The notes below the pieces were generated by a model. That model was not told the origin of the DNA. It did not search any database and saw only the letters and a list, made by a program, of their open reading frames with translations. Shown here piece by piece: positions 42,632-52,361 of a stretch of 64,000 nt of DNA. Both the position numbers and the translations under genes were made by a program. Each line of letters starts with the position of its first letter. Positions within the stretch are counted from its first letter, which is position 1. Where the stretch lies: NCBI GenBank assembly GCA_050299855.1, contig JBNKWQ010000030.1:1-64000 (forward strand), written 5' to 3'. The stretch is from Hahella sp050299855 (GTDB lineage: Bacteria > Pseudomonadota > Gammaproteobacteria > Pseudomonadales > Oleiphilaceae).

Positions 42632-44092
42632 TTAGTCGAAATCCACCGAAAAGCTACCTTCCACTGTATCCCCCGTGCCCATCAATAGATCAAAACTACC
42701 GCTGACCAGATTGCCTGTCACACTGGTAATCGTGACCGTACCACTGTCCGCAGACTGGGAAGATGGTTCCTCGGCACTACCGCCATAGATAGCAGAGGAC
42801 ATTAGAACATCGACCGCATCAGCAACATCTTCGGAATCATCATAGACATGGTAGGTTCCAGGGGCGGCATCACCATTAAACGTCATATATAACTTCACAC
42901 GCTCGCTATCAGCGTAGGGTGAAATCACGGTTATTTGCCAACCTTCATTTTCATCGTCCGTTAGTTGGAGGTCGTTAGGCTGTGGCAGGTATTGAGACGC
43001 GATTGCGGATTGCGTCAAACTGCCACATACCCCTGAGGTACTGTCGAGAGGTGGATACATGGAGGAAGAAAATGACAGATTTCCCTGGGTAAAGGTCGGC
43101 AGGTCACTGATTTTGGTCCAGGTGCCACGCCAGGCTACCGAGCCGTCACACTCCACTTCCATACTCAGCACATTCGACGCATTCTGGTAATACTTCAACT
43201 CAGAGCTCTCACAGAACTCCTCGGTGTCGGGCTCATACTCCTCAGGATCAATGGCCATGTCTTCAGGTTCAGTCAGACTGCAGGCATCCACAAAGAAACT
43301 ATCACCCGCCCGTTCATAGGCTTGCAAATAAAGGTTATCAAACTGAACTGACGAGTTGACTGCGACTCCGGTGAAGTCGAGGCTGGCACTGAAATCGCCA
43401 ATCATTTTCAAGCGAAACACACCGTCCACCTGTGCTGCAAAGGCGTCGATAAACTGCGCCTCGGTCAACAGTTCTCCATCATTGGGGTCCAGATTACCGT
43501 CGACTTCCAGTGACGCCAGTGTTTCCTGGAAGTGCGCCAAGGCATCCACCATCTCAACCAGATCCCTGGCACCGACATTACTCGCACTGGTCAACTCATT
43601 GACCGTGGATAACATGTCGGCATCACTGGCGAAGGCATCGGTTGTCTGGTCAAAATTGATGCTGCGGCCCGCTGCCAAATCCCGCATGACCTGAGTGATC
43701 TGAATGCCGTTGGACAGATCGCCGTCATCGTCCAGCGTCTGTAAAAAGCGGAGAATGTTGACCACATGGGGGTCTGATTCATCTGCAGCGTCACTGACAA
43801 GGTCCAGCGGGGTGACAGTGCCATTACCCGTGGTCGAGCCAATTTCGATATCGCCTAAAAAGAAACGCACCGTCTCACCGCTTTCATATTCAAAGCTGCC
43901 GTCATCCCCGGTTGTACCGCTCAAATCGCCGGATTCATATCCAAGACCGGCAACGGCAGCATCCAGAAATAATCCCTCCTCCACACTGGCGGAACTACTG
44001 CTGCTCCCTGATGAGCCCCCGCCGCTACAGGCAACCAAAAGTACCATTGAACTTGTTGCCAGGACTGACCTGACGATCTTGCCGTAATCCAT
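42632..44092 (-). CDS. Large serine/glycine-linker lipoprotein
   Basis: From ATG 44092 this protein of about 486 residues starts MDYGKIVRSVLATSSMVL and has a lipobox LLVAC, followed by a Gly/Ser linker (GGGSSGSSSSSA). A short domain, GLFLDAAVAGLGYESG, is of the type found in many surface lipoproteins. The rest is acidic and beta-rich with no named domain. It is predicted to be exposed in the periplasm or outside. I prefer this start over 44149 because it gives a normal signal peptide. Confidence 0.7.
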   Translation of the reverse strand: MDYGKIVRSVLATSSMVLLVACSGGGSSGSSSSSASVEEGLFLDAAVAGLGYESGDLSGTTGDDGSFEYESGETVRFFLGDIEIGSTTGNGTVTPLDLVSDAADESDPHVVNILRFLQTLDDDGDLSNGIQITQVMRDLAAGRSINFDQTTDAFASDADMLSTVNELTSASNVGARDLVEMVDALAHFQETLASLEVDGNLDPNDGELLTEAQFIDAFAAQVDGVFRLKMIGDFSASLDFTGVAVNSSVQFDNLYLQAYERAGDSFFVDACSLTEPEDMAIDPEEYEPDTEEFCESSELKYYQNASNVLSMEVECDGSVAWRGTWTKISDLPTFTQGNLSFSSSMYPPLDSTSGVCGSLTQSAIASQYLPQPNDLQLTDDENEGWQITVISPYADSERVKLYMTFNGDAAPGTYHVYDDSEDVADAVDVLMSSAIYGGSAEEPSSQSADSGTVTITSVTGNLVSGSFDLLMGTGDTVEGSFSVDFD

Positions 44093-44149
44093 AATGCTTC
44101 TCCAAGCCTCTTCCGATGTTAGCCGGTTACAGCTGTCAGCTAACCACAT

Positions 44150-44522
44150 GATTGATTAAATCGATGGTGTAATCTGTCGATTTTGCGAGCAAAGCAATAT
44201 CGTAATTTGTGCTAGCGACTTCCATAAGCGGCAGGGTAGCCGTTTACGGATGAAAACTAAAGAGTTTTCCAGGCTCTGCTGCAATGATGACAAATGCTCA
44301 GATTCCTGAAGACATTCTACAAATTCGGGGAGTTGAATAAACCTCCCATTGAGGAGGTATGGCGCTTGCGAACAGCCATTGAGTGCTTTACTTTTGGGGA
44401 TTCACATTGTTGGAATAGGCTCAACGATTTATGGCGGTGAAAAACAGTCTGCGCCAACGTGATAGCAGAAATATGAAGTACAAATGAAATTATTGTGACT
44501 GGGCTTCATTATCGGGGGAAGA
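44150..44522. other. Gap without a recognisable gene
   Basis: This gap of about 370 bases lies between divergent genes. I see no domain, RNA gene or strong hairpin. A CCTCCCATTGAGGAGG stem near 44344 is the only notable structure. Promoters of both neighbours are expected here. Confidence 0.4.
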
Positions 44523-44726
44523 ATGGAAACAGCCACACTGCTTTGGGGATTACTGTTCGGCTCTATAGGCTTCGGCTATTTTATCTATGGTAAAAGACAG
44601 CAACATGCGCTGGCGCGCTACAGCGGTATCGTACTGATGGTGTATCCCTATTTTGTCAGCGGAACCATTCCTCTGGTGTTGATAGGGATCGCGCTGATGG
44701 CGATTCCCTATTTCGTTAAGTTATAG
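44523..44726 (+). CDS. Small conserved membrane protein
   Basis: This 67-residue protein has two to three hydrophobic helices and the pattern GLLFGSIGFGYFIYGKRQ, seen in short amino-acid transport-associated or uncharacterised membrane proteins of Gammaproteobacteria. A GGGGGAAG ribosome binding site precedes the ATG. Function is unknown. Confidence 0.65.
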   Translation: METATLLWGLLFGSIGFGYFIYGKRQQHALARYSGIVLMVYPYFVSGTIPLVLIGIALMAIPYFVKL

Positions 44727-44749
44727 GCCAGAGCAAAGGAATTACAAAG

Positions 44750-45916
44750 TCAGGCCGTTCTTTGAAAGCCACTACCCAGACGATAAGCCGTGCCTACACC
44801 GAGGAAGATAAAGAGGATATCGATAATGCCGAAGTCTTCTTTAATCAGATCAAAGGTCGATGCGTTCTCAAAATCTTCCTGAAACAGACTTCGGATCCAT
44901 TGTTCGTAGCTTAGATTGCCCGCTGCCATGCTCAATAATATTGGTTCATCTATATCCTTGAAGACTCTGATTTCTTCTGCATTCACTCGACTGGCCTGCT
45001 CTGCCTCAGAGTAGCCGTAGTCCACCATAAACTGGTTCAATGACTCTGTATCAGTCACCTCAGACTGATAGGCTTGTGCCGCCACCAAGGTGTATTGATA
45101 GGATTGCTTAAGGTCTGCATCCTCCAACTCACCGCTTTCCACGAGAATTTCATACCAATTGGATTTGAAACTCTGGATGACCAGGTACTTGCCCCCGAAA
45201 ATGGCCACAAAGGCCAGGACGCCGCAAATCACACCAGTGGCAAATCCCCTGGCTCCCAGTGCGGCTGCGGCAAGACCTACTGCACCACCAATACCCCAGG
45301 CGATGATCGAGAATTCGTAATTGGTCGTCATGGCGATAATGTTCCAAACCACAGCACCAATCAAAGCAGCACCTGCGGCGGCACCTAATGCCTTGAGGTT
45401 CAGGGCTTCAGTTGCACTGCCCTCCTCCGCCAATGTCTCCTCCGGGGCTTCAACTACAGGATCTTTCGCCTGTACGTCTTCAAGCCGGTTTTTAACCTTG
45501 TGAATGAATACTCCACAGCCAACGCATTGTTCAGCCTTGGGCTGTTCAAGCTGACATTTCGGGCAAGTGATCATACTGGGATCGGCCTTGGCCCGACGTG
45601 TACTTTCGGCTGTTTCTGCAGCACGTAGTTCCTCCTCAGTCGGCTCTAGGGCCAGCGTTGCTGCAGTGGGAGAAGGTTCCGGCTTTTGTTCGATGACCGT
45701 CGCCTCCACCCCAATACTTTCCAGCCGTGCGACATAAGCCCGTGCAGTGTCCAAATCGAGATTTTTCTTTAGTGCACGCCTTTTACTGAGGACAGTTTGT
45801 GCTTTCTCCTGGGTAATATTAAACAGATCAGCAAAGTCGCTTTGAACTTTCAGCAACTCAAAATCCGCCTTGATTTTCCCGCTACTAACGACGCTGTAGG
45901 TAGACAGCCGTTCCAT
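44750..45916 (-). CDS. Membrane protein with zinc ribbon
   Basis: This 388-residue protein has three parts. Residues 1-80 form a small domain with repeated helices (ALKKNLDLDTARAYVARLE). Around 118-135 there is a zinc ribbon with CPKC and CVGC. The rest has several hydrophobic helices (about 172-260 and near the C-terminus). It probably sits in the inner membrane with the ribbon in the cytoplasm. The family is not named with certainty. Confidence 0.6.
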   Translation of the reverse strand: MERLSTYSVVSSGKIKADFELLKVQSDFADLFNITQEKAQTVLSKRRALKKNLDLDTARAYVARLESIGVEATVIEQKPEPSPTAATLALEPTEEELRAAETAESTRRAKADPSMITCPKCQLEQPKAEQCVGCGVFIHKVKNRLEDVQAKDPVVEAPEETLAEEGSATEALNLKALGAAAGAALIGAVVWNIIAMTTNYEFSIIAWGIGGAVGLAAAALGARGFATGVICGVLAFVAIFGGKYLVIQSFKSNWYEILVESGELEDADLKQSYQYTLVAAQAYQSEVTDTESLNQFMVDYGYSEAEQASRVNAEEIRVFKDIDEPILLSMAAGNLSYEQWIRSLFQEDFENASTFDLIKEDFGIIDILFIFLGVGTAYRLGSGFQRTA

Positions 45917-46158
45917 TCAATCACTCCATTAATACTTTATGCTCCCTGCAGAATAGTTGTATTTCTGCTATTTCTCCAAAAAACACTCAACTTTATCGCT
46001 AATAAATTTCGAAAATTCATGGAGTTGAAGTTGCTCAGGGCTCACTAACAGCACGAATCCATTGCCCCGTTTTATGGCTGATCCACTCATATTCATGACC
46101 ACCTATTTCAGACTCCAGAGCTAAAAGCGACTATCAGGCCGAGCTGGCCATAGCCGCT

Positions 46159-46998
46159 TCAGGTCACCGGCATTTCCAGGTGGCTTGAAAGTCTCTGCAT
46201 ACGGATTTCAAACTGCTGTAATATTTTATCAATCGCCTGACTGGCAATATCGAAATAATCTCTGGGTGATATGGTGGGCCCGTCTGCCGATATGATTTGG
46301 GTATCGATTACCTGTATCAGGCCTCGCAAAGGCTGTAGCGTATCGTCAGATGCATCTTGCCGAATTAATAATCCGGCAGCGATCCGGCTCTTGATAAATT
46401 CCAGGCGAATACGCTCTACACTGCCACAGTGACCGGCGGCCAATACCCCAGCCCCCATAGCCCTTGCCTGTCCAACCCATTCCGCAGACGGCAATATATC
46501 TTTCCAAAGCTCACTGACATTAAATTCAGGGGACAGGTTGATACGAGTCAAATCGCTGCATTCAGCGACATTTTCGATCAGGTAAAGGACCACTTTTATC
46601 AGACTGTTATGTTGGGCTAAATTGTTTTCAGGCGTCAGGGTCAGGTTCTTGACCTGGAGCCTTTCCCAGTGGCTGATAAATGCGTTCCAGTGGTCTCTGG
46701 TATAGGGTATTCCCTGCAAAGGCTGCAGAAGTTTGAGAGTTTCTGACAACGTCATTTCCAGAGATCGAATACGCTGCTGCATAGCGTTATCACCATGCAA
46801 GGCACCATAACTGAGCCCTCGGTGTTGTTGCATACGAACCAGCAATTCCTTGAGCAACAGTATGCGCCGGACGCCCTGCTGTTGCCGTTGTTTCAGGTGA
46901 TCGCTATAGCGCCACCAGGCAAATAGCAATGCCACGCCAAGGGTCATTGGCGTCAGGCCGATCACTATTAAGCTTTCGAGTACGGCATTTTCAAGCAT
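46159..46998 (-). CDS. Membrane-anchored nitrate/nitrite-sensing (NIT)-like sensory protein
   Basis: This 279-residue protein has one N-terminal hydrophobic helix (about 7-28) and a helical domain with VRMQQHRGLSYGALHGD near residue 54. This is typical of the NIT nitrate/nitrite-sensing fold. No output domain is present. It is separated by two bases from a methyl-accepting chemotaxis protein that has no clear sensory domain, so the two probably make one split receptor. Confidence 0.55.
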   Translation of the reverse strand: MLENAVLESLIVIGLTPMTLGVALLFAWWRYSDHLKQRQQQGVRRILLLKELLVRMQQHRGLSYGALHGDNAMQQRIRSLEMTLSETLKLLQPLQGIPYTRDHWNAFISHWERLQVKNLTLTPENNLAQHNSLIKVVLYLIENVAECSDLTRINLSPEFNVSELWKDILPSAEWVGQARAMGAGVLAAGHCGSVERIRLEFIKSRIAAGLLIRQDASDDTLQPLRGLIQVIDTQIISADGPTISPRDYFDIASQAIDKILQQFEIRMQRLSSHLEMPVT

Positions 46999-47000
46999 AA

Positions 47001-48146
47001 TCAGCCTCCTTTGCGGGTGATATCGGATAGATGCAGAGCAACCTTGGCGGTTTGGTCGGCTTTTTCACTGTTGCGCGAAGCTGCTTCGTAAACCTCCTCG
47101 ATGCGCTGTGACACTTCGCCGGCGGCCAGACTCTGTTGCTCACCGTTGGTGGCAATGGCAAAGACACGCTCAGACAATTGCCGGGAAAACTCTTGTATAC
47201 CTGTCAGGGAATCCTGGGCTTGATGGGTGCTTTTGACGCTACATTGAGTCAGATCTCGCAACTCTTCCATGCTTTGCACAACTGCGGAAATATCCTGAGT
47301 CACCTGTTGAATTCGGTCAGAAATTTCATTCGCAGACAGATGACTTCTCTTTGCCAAAGCGCGAACCTCATCGGCCACTACTGCAAAGCCTCGCCCTAAT
47401 TCACCTGCTCTTGCGGCTTCTATGGCAGCATTGAGCGCCAACAGGTTAGTCTGATCAGAAATACCGCGGATAACGTCGGTGATCTCGAATACCGATTTTG
47501 ATTGTTCGTTCAATCGGTACATTTGTTCAGCCGTCCCTTTGGCAAAACGCTCCATTGACCCGATATCTCGAGACGCCGACTCAATACAGCCTGCACTTTC
47601 CTCCGCCAGGCTACTGGATCGTTCAGCCATCTCCGAGGCCTCGCGGATTAACTGCGAGATGTTGTCAATGCCCTGACTCATTTCCACCATGGCGGCAGCG
47701 CCAGAGGCTGTGGCATCAGACTGTACCAGTGTATTGGCCGCCAGCTCATCGGCACTGCGCTGCAACTCGTTAGCCGAATGGGAAATCTCCAGCAATCGGT
47801 CGGAAGTTTCCTGCTGCAGACGCTCAAGCTCCCTACCCAGGGTAACAACGCCGCTGACCAACTCATATAGAGGGCCCGGCGGGATTTCCAGTTTGAGATG
47901 GTTAAACTGTCTGGGGTCTATACTGCGGCATTGCGCCAGCAAGCGCTGGCTGTCAGTCCAGATGAGGTACAACAAACCGATGACAAGATAGGCCCCCAGC
48001 CATTGCCCGGCATACAACCAAAGCCATGGGGACCAGGCAAACCCGGCCAGAGTAAAAAACAATAGTATTAATGCATAGGAGACAATAGCGGCTTTGAAAC
48101 CAAGAGATAAGGTCAGCGTTCTGACGGGTGCAAATAGAAAATCCAA
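47001..48146 (-). CDS. Methyl-accepting chemotaxis protein
   Basis: This 381-residue protein has two hydrophobic helices near the N-terminus (about 14-60) with no periplasmic domain. A coiled-coil signalling domain follows, with the conserved hairpin tip DQTNLLALNAAIEAARAGE and RGFAVVADEVRALAKRS. It should signal through CheA/CheW. It forms an operon with the NIT-like gene downstream. Confidence 0.9.
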   Translation of the reverse strand: MDFLFAPVRTLTLSLGFKAAIVSYALILLFFTLAGFAWSPWLWLYAGQWLGAYLVIGLLYLIWTDSQRLLAQCRSIDPRQFNHLKLEIPPGPLYELVSGVVTLGRELERLQQETSDRLLEISHSANELQRSADELAANTLVQSDATASGAAAMVEMSQGIDNISQLIREASEMAERSSSLAEESAGCIESASRDIGSMERFAKGTAEQMYRLNEQSKSVFEITDVIRGISDQTNLLALNAAIEAARAGELGRGFAVVADEVRALAKRSHLSANEISDRIQQVTQDISAVVQSMEELRDLTQCSVKSTHQAQDSLTGIQEFSRQLSERVFAIATNGEQQSLAAGEVSQRIEEVYEAASRNSEKADQTAKVALHLSDITRKGG

Positions 48147-48682
48147 GGGTCCATTTCCTGATGAATGAGATCATTAGTGACGGGACCGCAAGTCTACAGT
48201 CCCTGCATCCTGCTTTAACGGCAAGTTTTATGCCCATGCCATGTAGATTTTCGTAACTCATTTTCCTGAAACTCAGGCGAATTTCAGGTGAAGTGTTATG
48301 TTTTTGTAAACCAAAAATTCATACAATCACTTGGTTGTGCACTCATCAAACGGGATGCGCCTCAAATTGGTGCAAGCTCCCAGGTGAATCAATCACCCCT
48401 TTGCTCATAATGTGGCAATCAATGCCAAACACTTTGAACCCAATGGTGGCTCACTTTGGGGGATGTCCGTACAGCAAGGACCAAACCTTATGCAACGACT
48501 TGCAGGAATTCGTCGGGAATTAAGTGACACTGATAATTTTCTTGTGGTCAGACAGGCTTTGAGGTAATGAAAAGCCCCGTTAAAGGTGAAGAGGTTCCTG
48601 GCCACCATTACACGTCACTGACAATGGTCATGGCCGAATAGAAGACTAGCTATTTACAAGGTTGGGAGCTATTTACAGGACC
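48147..48682. other. Gap without a recognisable gene
   Basis: This gap of about 535 bases lies between the chemoreceptor and rluF. Short frames lack support. A GAAACTCAGGCGAATTTC imperfect inverted repeat lies near 48270. Otherwise nothing is recognised. Confidence 0.4.
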
Positions 48683-49699
48683 CTATTTGCGCTTGCCATT
48701 ATCTCCACGCTGCATCTTTGCAGGTTTACCTGTTGTTTGTTGAGCTTTGCCGCCACGGCGTTTTTTAGTAGCACCAGGTTTGTGAGTCTTAGACGCCTCC
48801 GTCCTTGATGACTTGTCCATGATCGCTGCCTTACTGTCGGCTTTAGGCCTAAATTTAGATCGCGGTTGTCGCTCGCCTGCAGCAGCGACACTTGGGTTTC
48901 CAGTGTTTTTGCGGGCCACAGTGTTTTTGCGGGCCACAGTGTTTTTCGGTTGCGCCGTTCCAATCGCCGTTTTACGTGAGTTTGCCACGGCTTGATTGAG
49001 TTCACTCACTTCGTTGTCTGTCAGGTTACGCCACTGACCAGGCTTCAGTTGGCCTATATCCACGCTCATGATGCGTGTGCGCTTAAGTTTAGTGACTTCA
49101 TAGCCCAGAAATTCACACATGCGTCGAATCTGGCGATTAAGCCCTTGGGTAAGAATAATCCGGAAGACGAATCGGCTTTGGATTTTAACCTTACAGGGTT
49201 TGGTCACAGTCCCAAGAATGGGAACACCCCGTGCCATGCGTTCGACAAAACGTTCACTTAAAGGTTTATCGACCGTCACCAGATACTCCTTATCGTGAGC
49301 ATTTTCGGCACGCAGAATTTTATTGACGATATCGCCATCGCTGGTAAGGAAAATTAAGCCCTCAGAAGGTTTATCCAGGCGTCCAATGGGAAAAATACGT
49401 TCTCGGTGACCAATGGCATCAATAATATTGCCTTTGACGTGCCGTTCGGTGGTGCAGGTAATGCCGACAGGTTTGTGGTAAGCGATATATACACGGTCAG
49501 TCTTGTCTTCAGCACCAGCCTGGATGACCTTACCGTCAAGGGTTACCACATCCTGGTCTGTCACACGCGTCCCAAGCTCCGGCAGGCGGCCATTTACCTT
49601 TACCCGGTTTTCTTCGATAAATTTATCTGCTTCCCGGCGCGAACATACACCGGACTCACTGATAAATTTATTTAAACGCTTACCGTTATCCTCTGCCAC
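48683..49699 (-). CDS. rluF: RluF-type 23S rRNA pseudouridine synthase
   Basis: This 338-residue protein has an S4 RNA-binding domain (about 8-60, with SGVCSRREADKFI) and a catalytic domain with GRLDKPSEGLIFLTSDG, where the Asp is the catalytic residue. It modifies 23S rRNA (U2604-type). A long basic C-terminal extension (about 245-338) contains a hexapeptide repeat encoded by an 18-base tandem repeat near 48910-48945. The tail probably binds RNA and varies in length. Confidence 0.9.
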   Translation of the reverse strand: MAEDNGKRLNKFISESGVCSRREADKFIEENRVKVNGRLPELGTRVTDQDVVTLDGKVIQAGAEDKTDRVYIAYHKPVGITCTTERHVKGNIIDAIGHRERIFPIGRLDKPSEGLIFLTSDGDIVNKILRAENAHDKEYLVTVDKPLSERFVERMARGVPILGTVTKPCKVKIQSRFVFRIILTQGLNRQIRRMCEFLGYEVTKLKRTRIMSVDIGQLKPGQWRNLTDNEVSELNQAVANSRKTAIGTAQPKNTVARKNTVARKNTGNPSVAAAGERQPRSKFRPKADSKAAIMDKSSRTEASKTHKPGATKKRRGGKAQQTTGKPAKMQRGDNGKRK

Positions 49700-49714
49700 T
49701 CGTAAGTGCCCTTT

Positions 49715-49840
49715 TGTTAATCACCAGACTATTGTTAATCACCAGACTATTTTTAATCAGCAGACTAATATTGTATGCCAGTCTTCTGTTACTTCCCGCT
49801 ATGCTTCTGTTAGTTCTCGCTATGCTACTGTTAGTTCCTG
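49715..49840. repeat. Two adjacent short tandem-repeat tracts
   Basis: Three 18-base units (TGTTAATCACCAGACTAT and variants) occupy 49715-49768. About three 21-base units beginning CTTCTGTTA lie at 49783-49840. They sit just upstream of rluF and downstream of the csp terminator, so they would affect the rluF leader. They look like hypervariable (VNTR-type) sequence. Confidence 0.8.
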
Positions 49841-49843
49841 CCA

Positions 49844-49876
49844 ACAAAAAAGGCAAGCCGATTGGCTTGCCTTTAA
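49844..49876 (-). terminator. Rho-independent terminator of the cold-shock gene
   Basis: On the minus strand, AAAGGCAAGCC pairs with GGCTTGCCTTT around AATC, followed by a T-run. It lies about 60 bases after the csp stop. Confidence 0.85.
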
Positions 49877-49936
49877 TGGACCGCTATCTAAAGCGGCTAA
49901 TTTATCGCCCGATTATATTCGGACAATCGCGCTCAA

Positions 49937-50146
49937 TTAAAGAGCTACGATGTTCTCAGCCTGTGGGCCTTTTTGACCTTGAGTCACAGTGAACTCTACA
50001 CGCTGGCCTTCAGCCAGAGTTTTGAATCCTGAACTGGCGATTGCACTGAAATGTGCAAAAACGTCTGGGCCAGATTCTTGAGCGATAAAACCAAAACCTT
50101 TAGCTTCGTTAAACCATTTTACGGTGCCGGTAACTGTATTAGACAT
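49937..50146 (-). CDS. Cold-shock-domain protein, CspA family
   Basis: This 69-residue protein has both RNA-binding motifs, GTVKWFNEAKGFGFI and DVFAHFSAI. It binds single-stranded nucleic acid as an RNA chaperone. The long leader (about 50147-50300), with few short frames, is expected for a csp gene with an RNA thermosensor, but I do not see the classical cold box clearly. A terminator follows. Confidence 0.9.
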   Translation of the reverse strand: MSNTVTGTVKWFNEAKGFGFIAQESGPDVFAHFSAIASSGFKTLAEGQRVEFTVTQGQKGPQAENIVAL

Positions 50147-50410
50147 GGATAAATCCTATTAATTTAAAAGCAATGTTTTTGCCTTGCAAGAAGGCGGTTT
50201 GGCAGGAAGTTGGACTATTACTTATAGACTACAGGACGAGGTACTAAACAGAAACTTCGAAATGGTGAGAATAAATATCAGACGTACTTTCTAGCTGGTA
50301 GCTAGCATATAGGGTTCCCAGTGGAAGTCAACAAAATTATTGCGGTGCTTTGTAGCCACAATCTATACACCTAAAAGAAAAATCATAAAAATCCCCCTAT
50401 ATTCAAATAA

Positions 50411-52261
50411 TTAGCCATTACAGGCGCTAACAATCCCTATGGCACAAGCTTTACGCTGGTACCACTTAGCCAATGCGAGATCTCGATTTATCGTGCCACC
50501 TGTCAGATAAAGATCACTGAGTTTTTGGCACGCGGGGCCGTAGGATAACTGACAGGAGCGCTCATAATAAGAAACAGCCTGACTCACGTTCTTTTTAACG
50601 GCAACACCATAAAAATGCAGATCTCCGACCAGCGAACAACCAAGCCCGAGACGCAAGTCGCATGATGCTGAAAAATACTTTAATGCCGTCGGCAAATCCG
50701 GCACCTGACCAATGCCTTTTAGATTGTTAGCGCCGATAATATAGCAGCCCATAGCATCACCTTCGTCACACAGTGAGGGCAACAGGTTTTTGTCACCGCT
50801 GTCGATCTGACTATTTAACTGTCGGCAGCCTTCTGTCGAACCCAATTCACAGGCCATTGCTTCTGCGAAAACCAAGTCCTTACCACGAATTCTCTCTGAT
50901 TCGGCGCCGGTATCGATTGACTGTACTTTTCTAGCGAGAGCCAGTTTAGAAAGAGCCAGGCAGTGCTCGACGTTGCCGGCATTACAGTTATTAGAATAAA
51001 CCCGGACAAGTTTGTCGCAGGCTCCCGGCACATTCTGGTCACAGGTATCCTGCCAGAAATCAAGGTGCTGGCCTGGATGCTCATTTCCCACCAGCTCAAC
51101 CTGGTACATCCAGGAGAACACCAGTATCCAGATGGCCATAGCCAGAATATTCTGACGTTGGGGGCGCCATAAAAGCACTCCGCTAACCGGTAACTTCTGC
51201 ATCAGCCGGAACATAACGCCCTGCTGTTTTCCCAGGGAATCAAATAAAACCACGAACAGATTCAGTACCGGCACACACAGCAGCTTGTCGTAAAAACTTG
51301 GTTTGCCGAGGTACTCCAGAACACCGTATAACCCAAATACACAGGCGCCATATAAAAAGCCAAATACGAAGCGACCAATATTATTACGTGGCGATGTCAC
51401 CGGGTCTGTCACCAGAAGGTGCATACCCAGGAAAACAGCAATGGGTATACCGGCATCTAAAAACCAATAAGAACCGGTCAAGGCTGTATAGCCAAAATTC
51501 AGGACAAACAGCGCCAATCCTGCCGACAAAGTCACCAGGGTAACCTGAAAAAAAGCCTGGACGATCAGCCCCACAACAAAGATATGCAGGTAGATATGGT
51601 CAGGGTTATTCAGCTTGGTGGCTATCTCCTGAGCCCAGGTCAGATTCGTGCTATCGGTGGCGAGCAATATCACTGAGAAAACAAACAGAGGAAACGCCGA
51701 GGGATTAAATATATGGACCCGTCTGCCATCCCGCTGCCAGGTAACAAACTCTTTACCCAATAATCCCAGGACGATCAACAAGAACTGATAAAAGAACCAT
51801 TCGTCCTTAAAACAGAGAAATAAATTAACACTGAGAATGATAGGAAACGGACCAAAACCGATCCTCCAGGACTTTCCTCTTGACCAAGAAAGCAAAGCAT
51901 CGAACAGATAGGTAAATATCAATTGTGCAACTATCAGCAAACCATTATGGGCAATTAACTCCCAGTAAAAGCCCCAATAAATAAAAATTGAGCACTGCAC
52001 CAAAGCCTGGATGTAATGGGATGGAATCAGATGCACTTGCGTATGCATTTCCATGCGACCGGTGGATTTTTTTCTGCGCAGCCAGATAAACCAACCAAAG
52101 AGTAAAGCGCCGGAAACAAGAAAGGTAAGAAAGAGCGTGTTTTGCAGATGAATTCGAGGTGTAAGGGCAAGTACGACAAATGCCACCAGGAAAGATAAAA
52201 ATAGAGGCTCAGCTTTCACTTCACCGATTAGTCTTTTCGCCGCAGCGATGCTACTCATCAT
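50411..52261 (-). CDS. RnfD/NqrB-like membrane domain fused to Sel1 repeats
   Basis: This 616-residue protein has about eleven hydrophobic segments in residues 20-400. HIFNPSAFPLFVFSVILL and LLVTDPVTSPRNNIGRFVFG are like RnfD/NqrB-family subunits (TDPVTSP motif). The C-terminal 200 residues contain cysteine-paired Sel1-like repeats (GDAMGCYIIGANNLKG and YGPACQKLSDLYLTGG), probably periplasmic. No other rnf genes are near. An ApbE flavin transferase is encoded in the window, but no link can be shown. Confidence 0.7.
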   Translation of the reverse strand: MMSSIAAAKRLIGEVKAEPLFLSFLVAFVVLALTPRIHLQNTLFLTFLVSGALLFGWFIWLRRKKSTGRMEMHTQVHLIPSHYIQALVQCSIFIYWGFYWELIAHNGLLIVAQLIFTYLFDALLSWSRGKSWRIGFGPFPIILSVNLFLCFKDEWFFYQFLLIVLGLLGKEFVTWQRDGRRVHIFNPSAFPLFVFSVILLATDSTNLTWAQEIATKLNNPDHIYLHIFVVGLIVQAFFQVTLVTLSAGLALFVLNFGYTALTGSYWFLDAGIPIAVFLGMHLLVTDPVTSPRNNIGRFVFGFLYGACVFGLYGVLEYLGKPSFYDKLLCVPVLNLFVVLFDSLGKQQGVMFRLMQKLPVSGVLLWRPQRQNILAMAIWILVFSWMYQVELVGNEHPGQHLDFWQDTCDQNVPGACDKLVRVYSNNCNAGNVEHCLALSKLALARKVQSIDTGAESERIRGKDLVFAEAMACELGSTEGCRQLNSQIDSGDKNLLPSLCDEGDAMGCYIIGANNLKGIGQVPDLPTALKYFSASCDLRLGLGCSLVGDLHFYGVAVKKNVSQAVSYYERSCQLSYGPACQKLSDLYLTGGTINRDLALAKWYQRKACAIGIVSACNG

Positions 52262-52361
52262 TCGGCCTCTGGTCTTCTGGTTAGCACTGTATCCCAGGAG
52301 TATGAGTTTTTTACGTTAATACCAGCTTCCCTGCACGGTATTTTGATCCGACAAACGCCCC

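Noticed and set aside
48293..48523. 76-residue frame between the chemoreceptor and rluF
   Set aside because: Cysteine-rich but without any family signature or start signal; likely chance.
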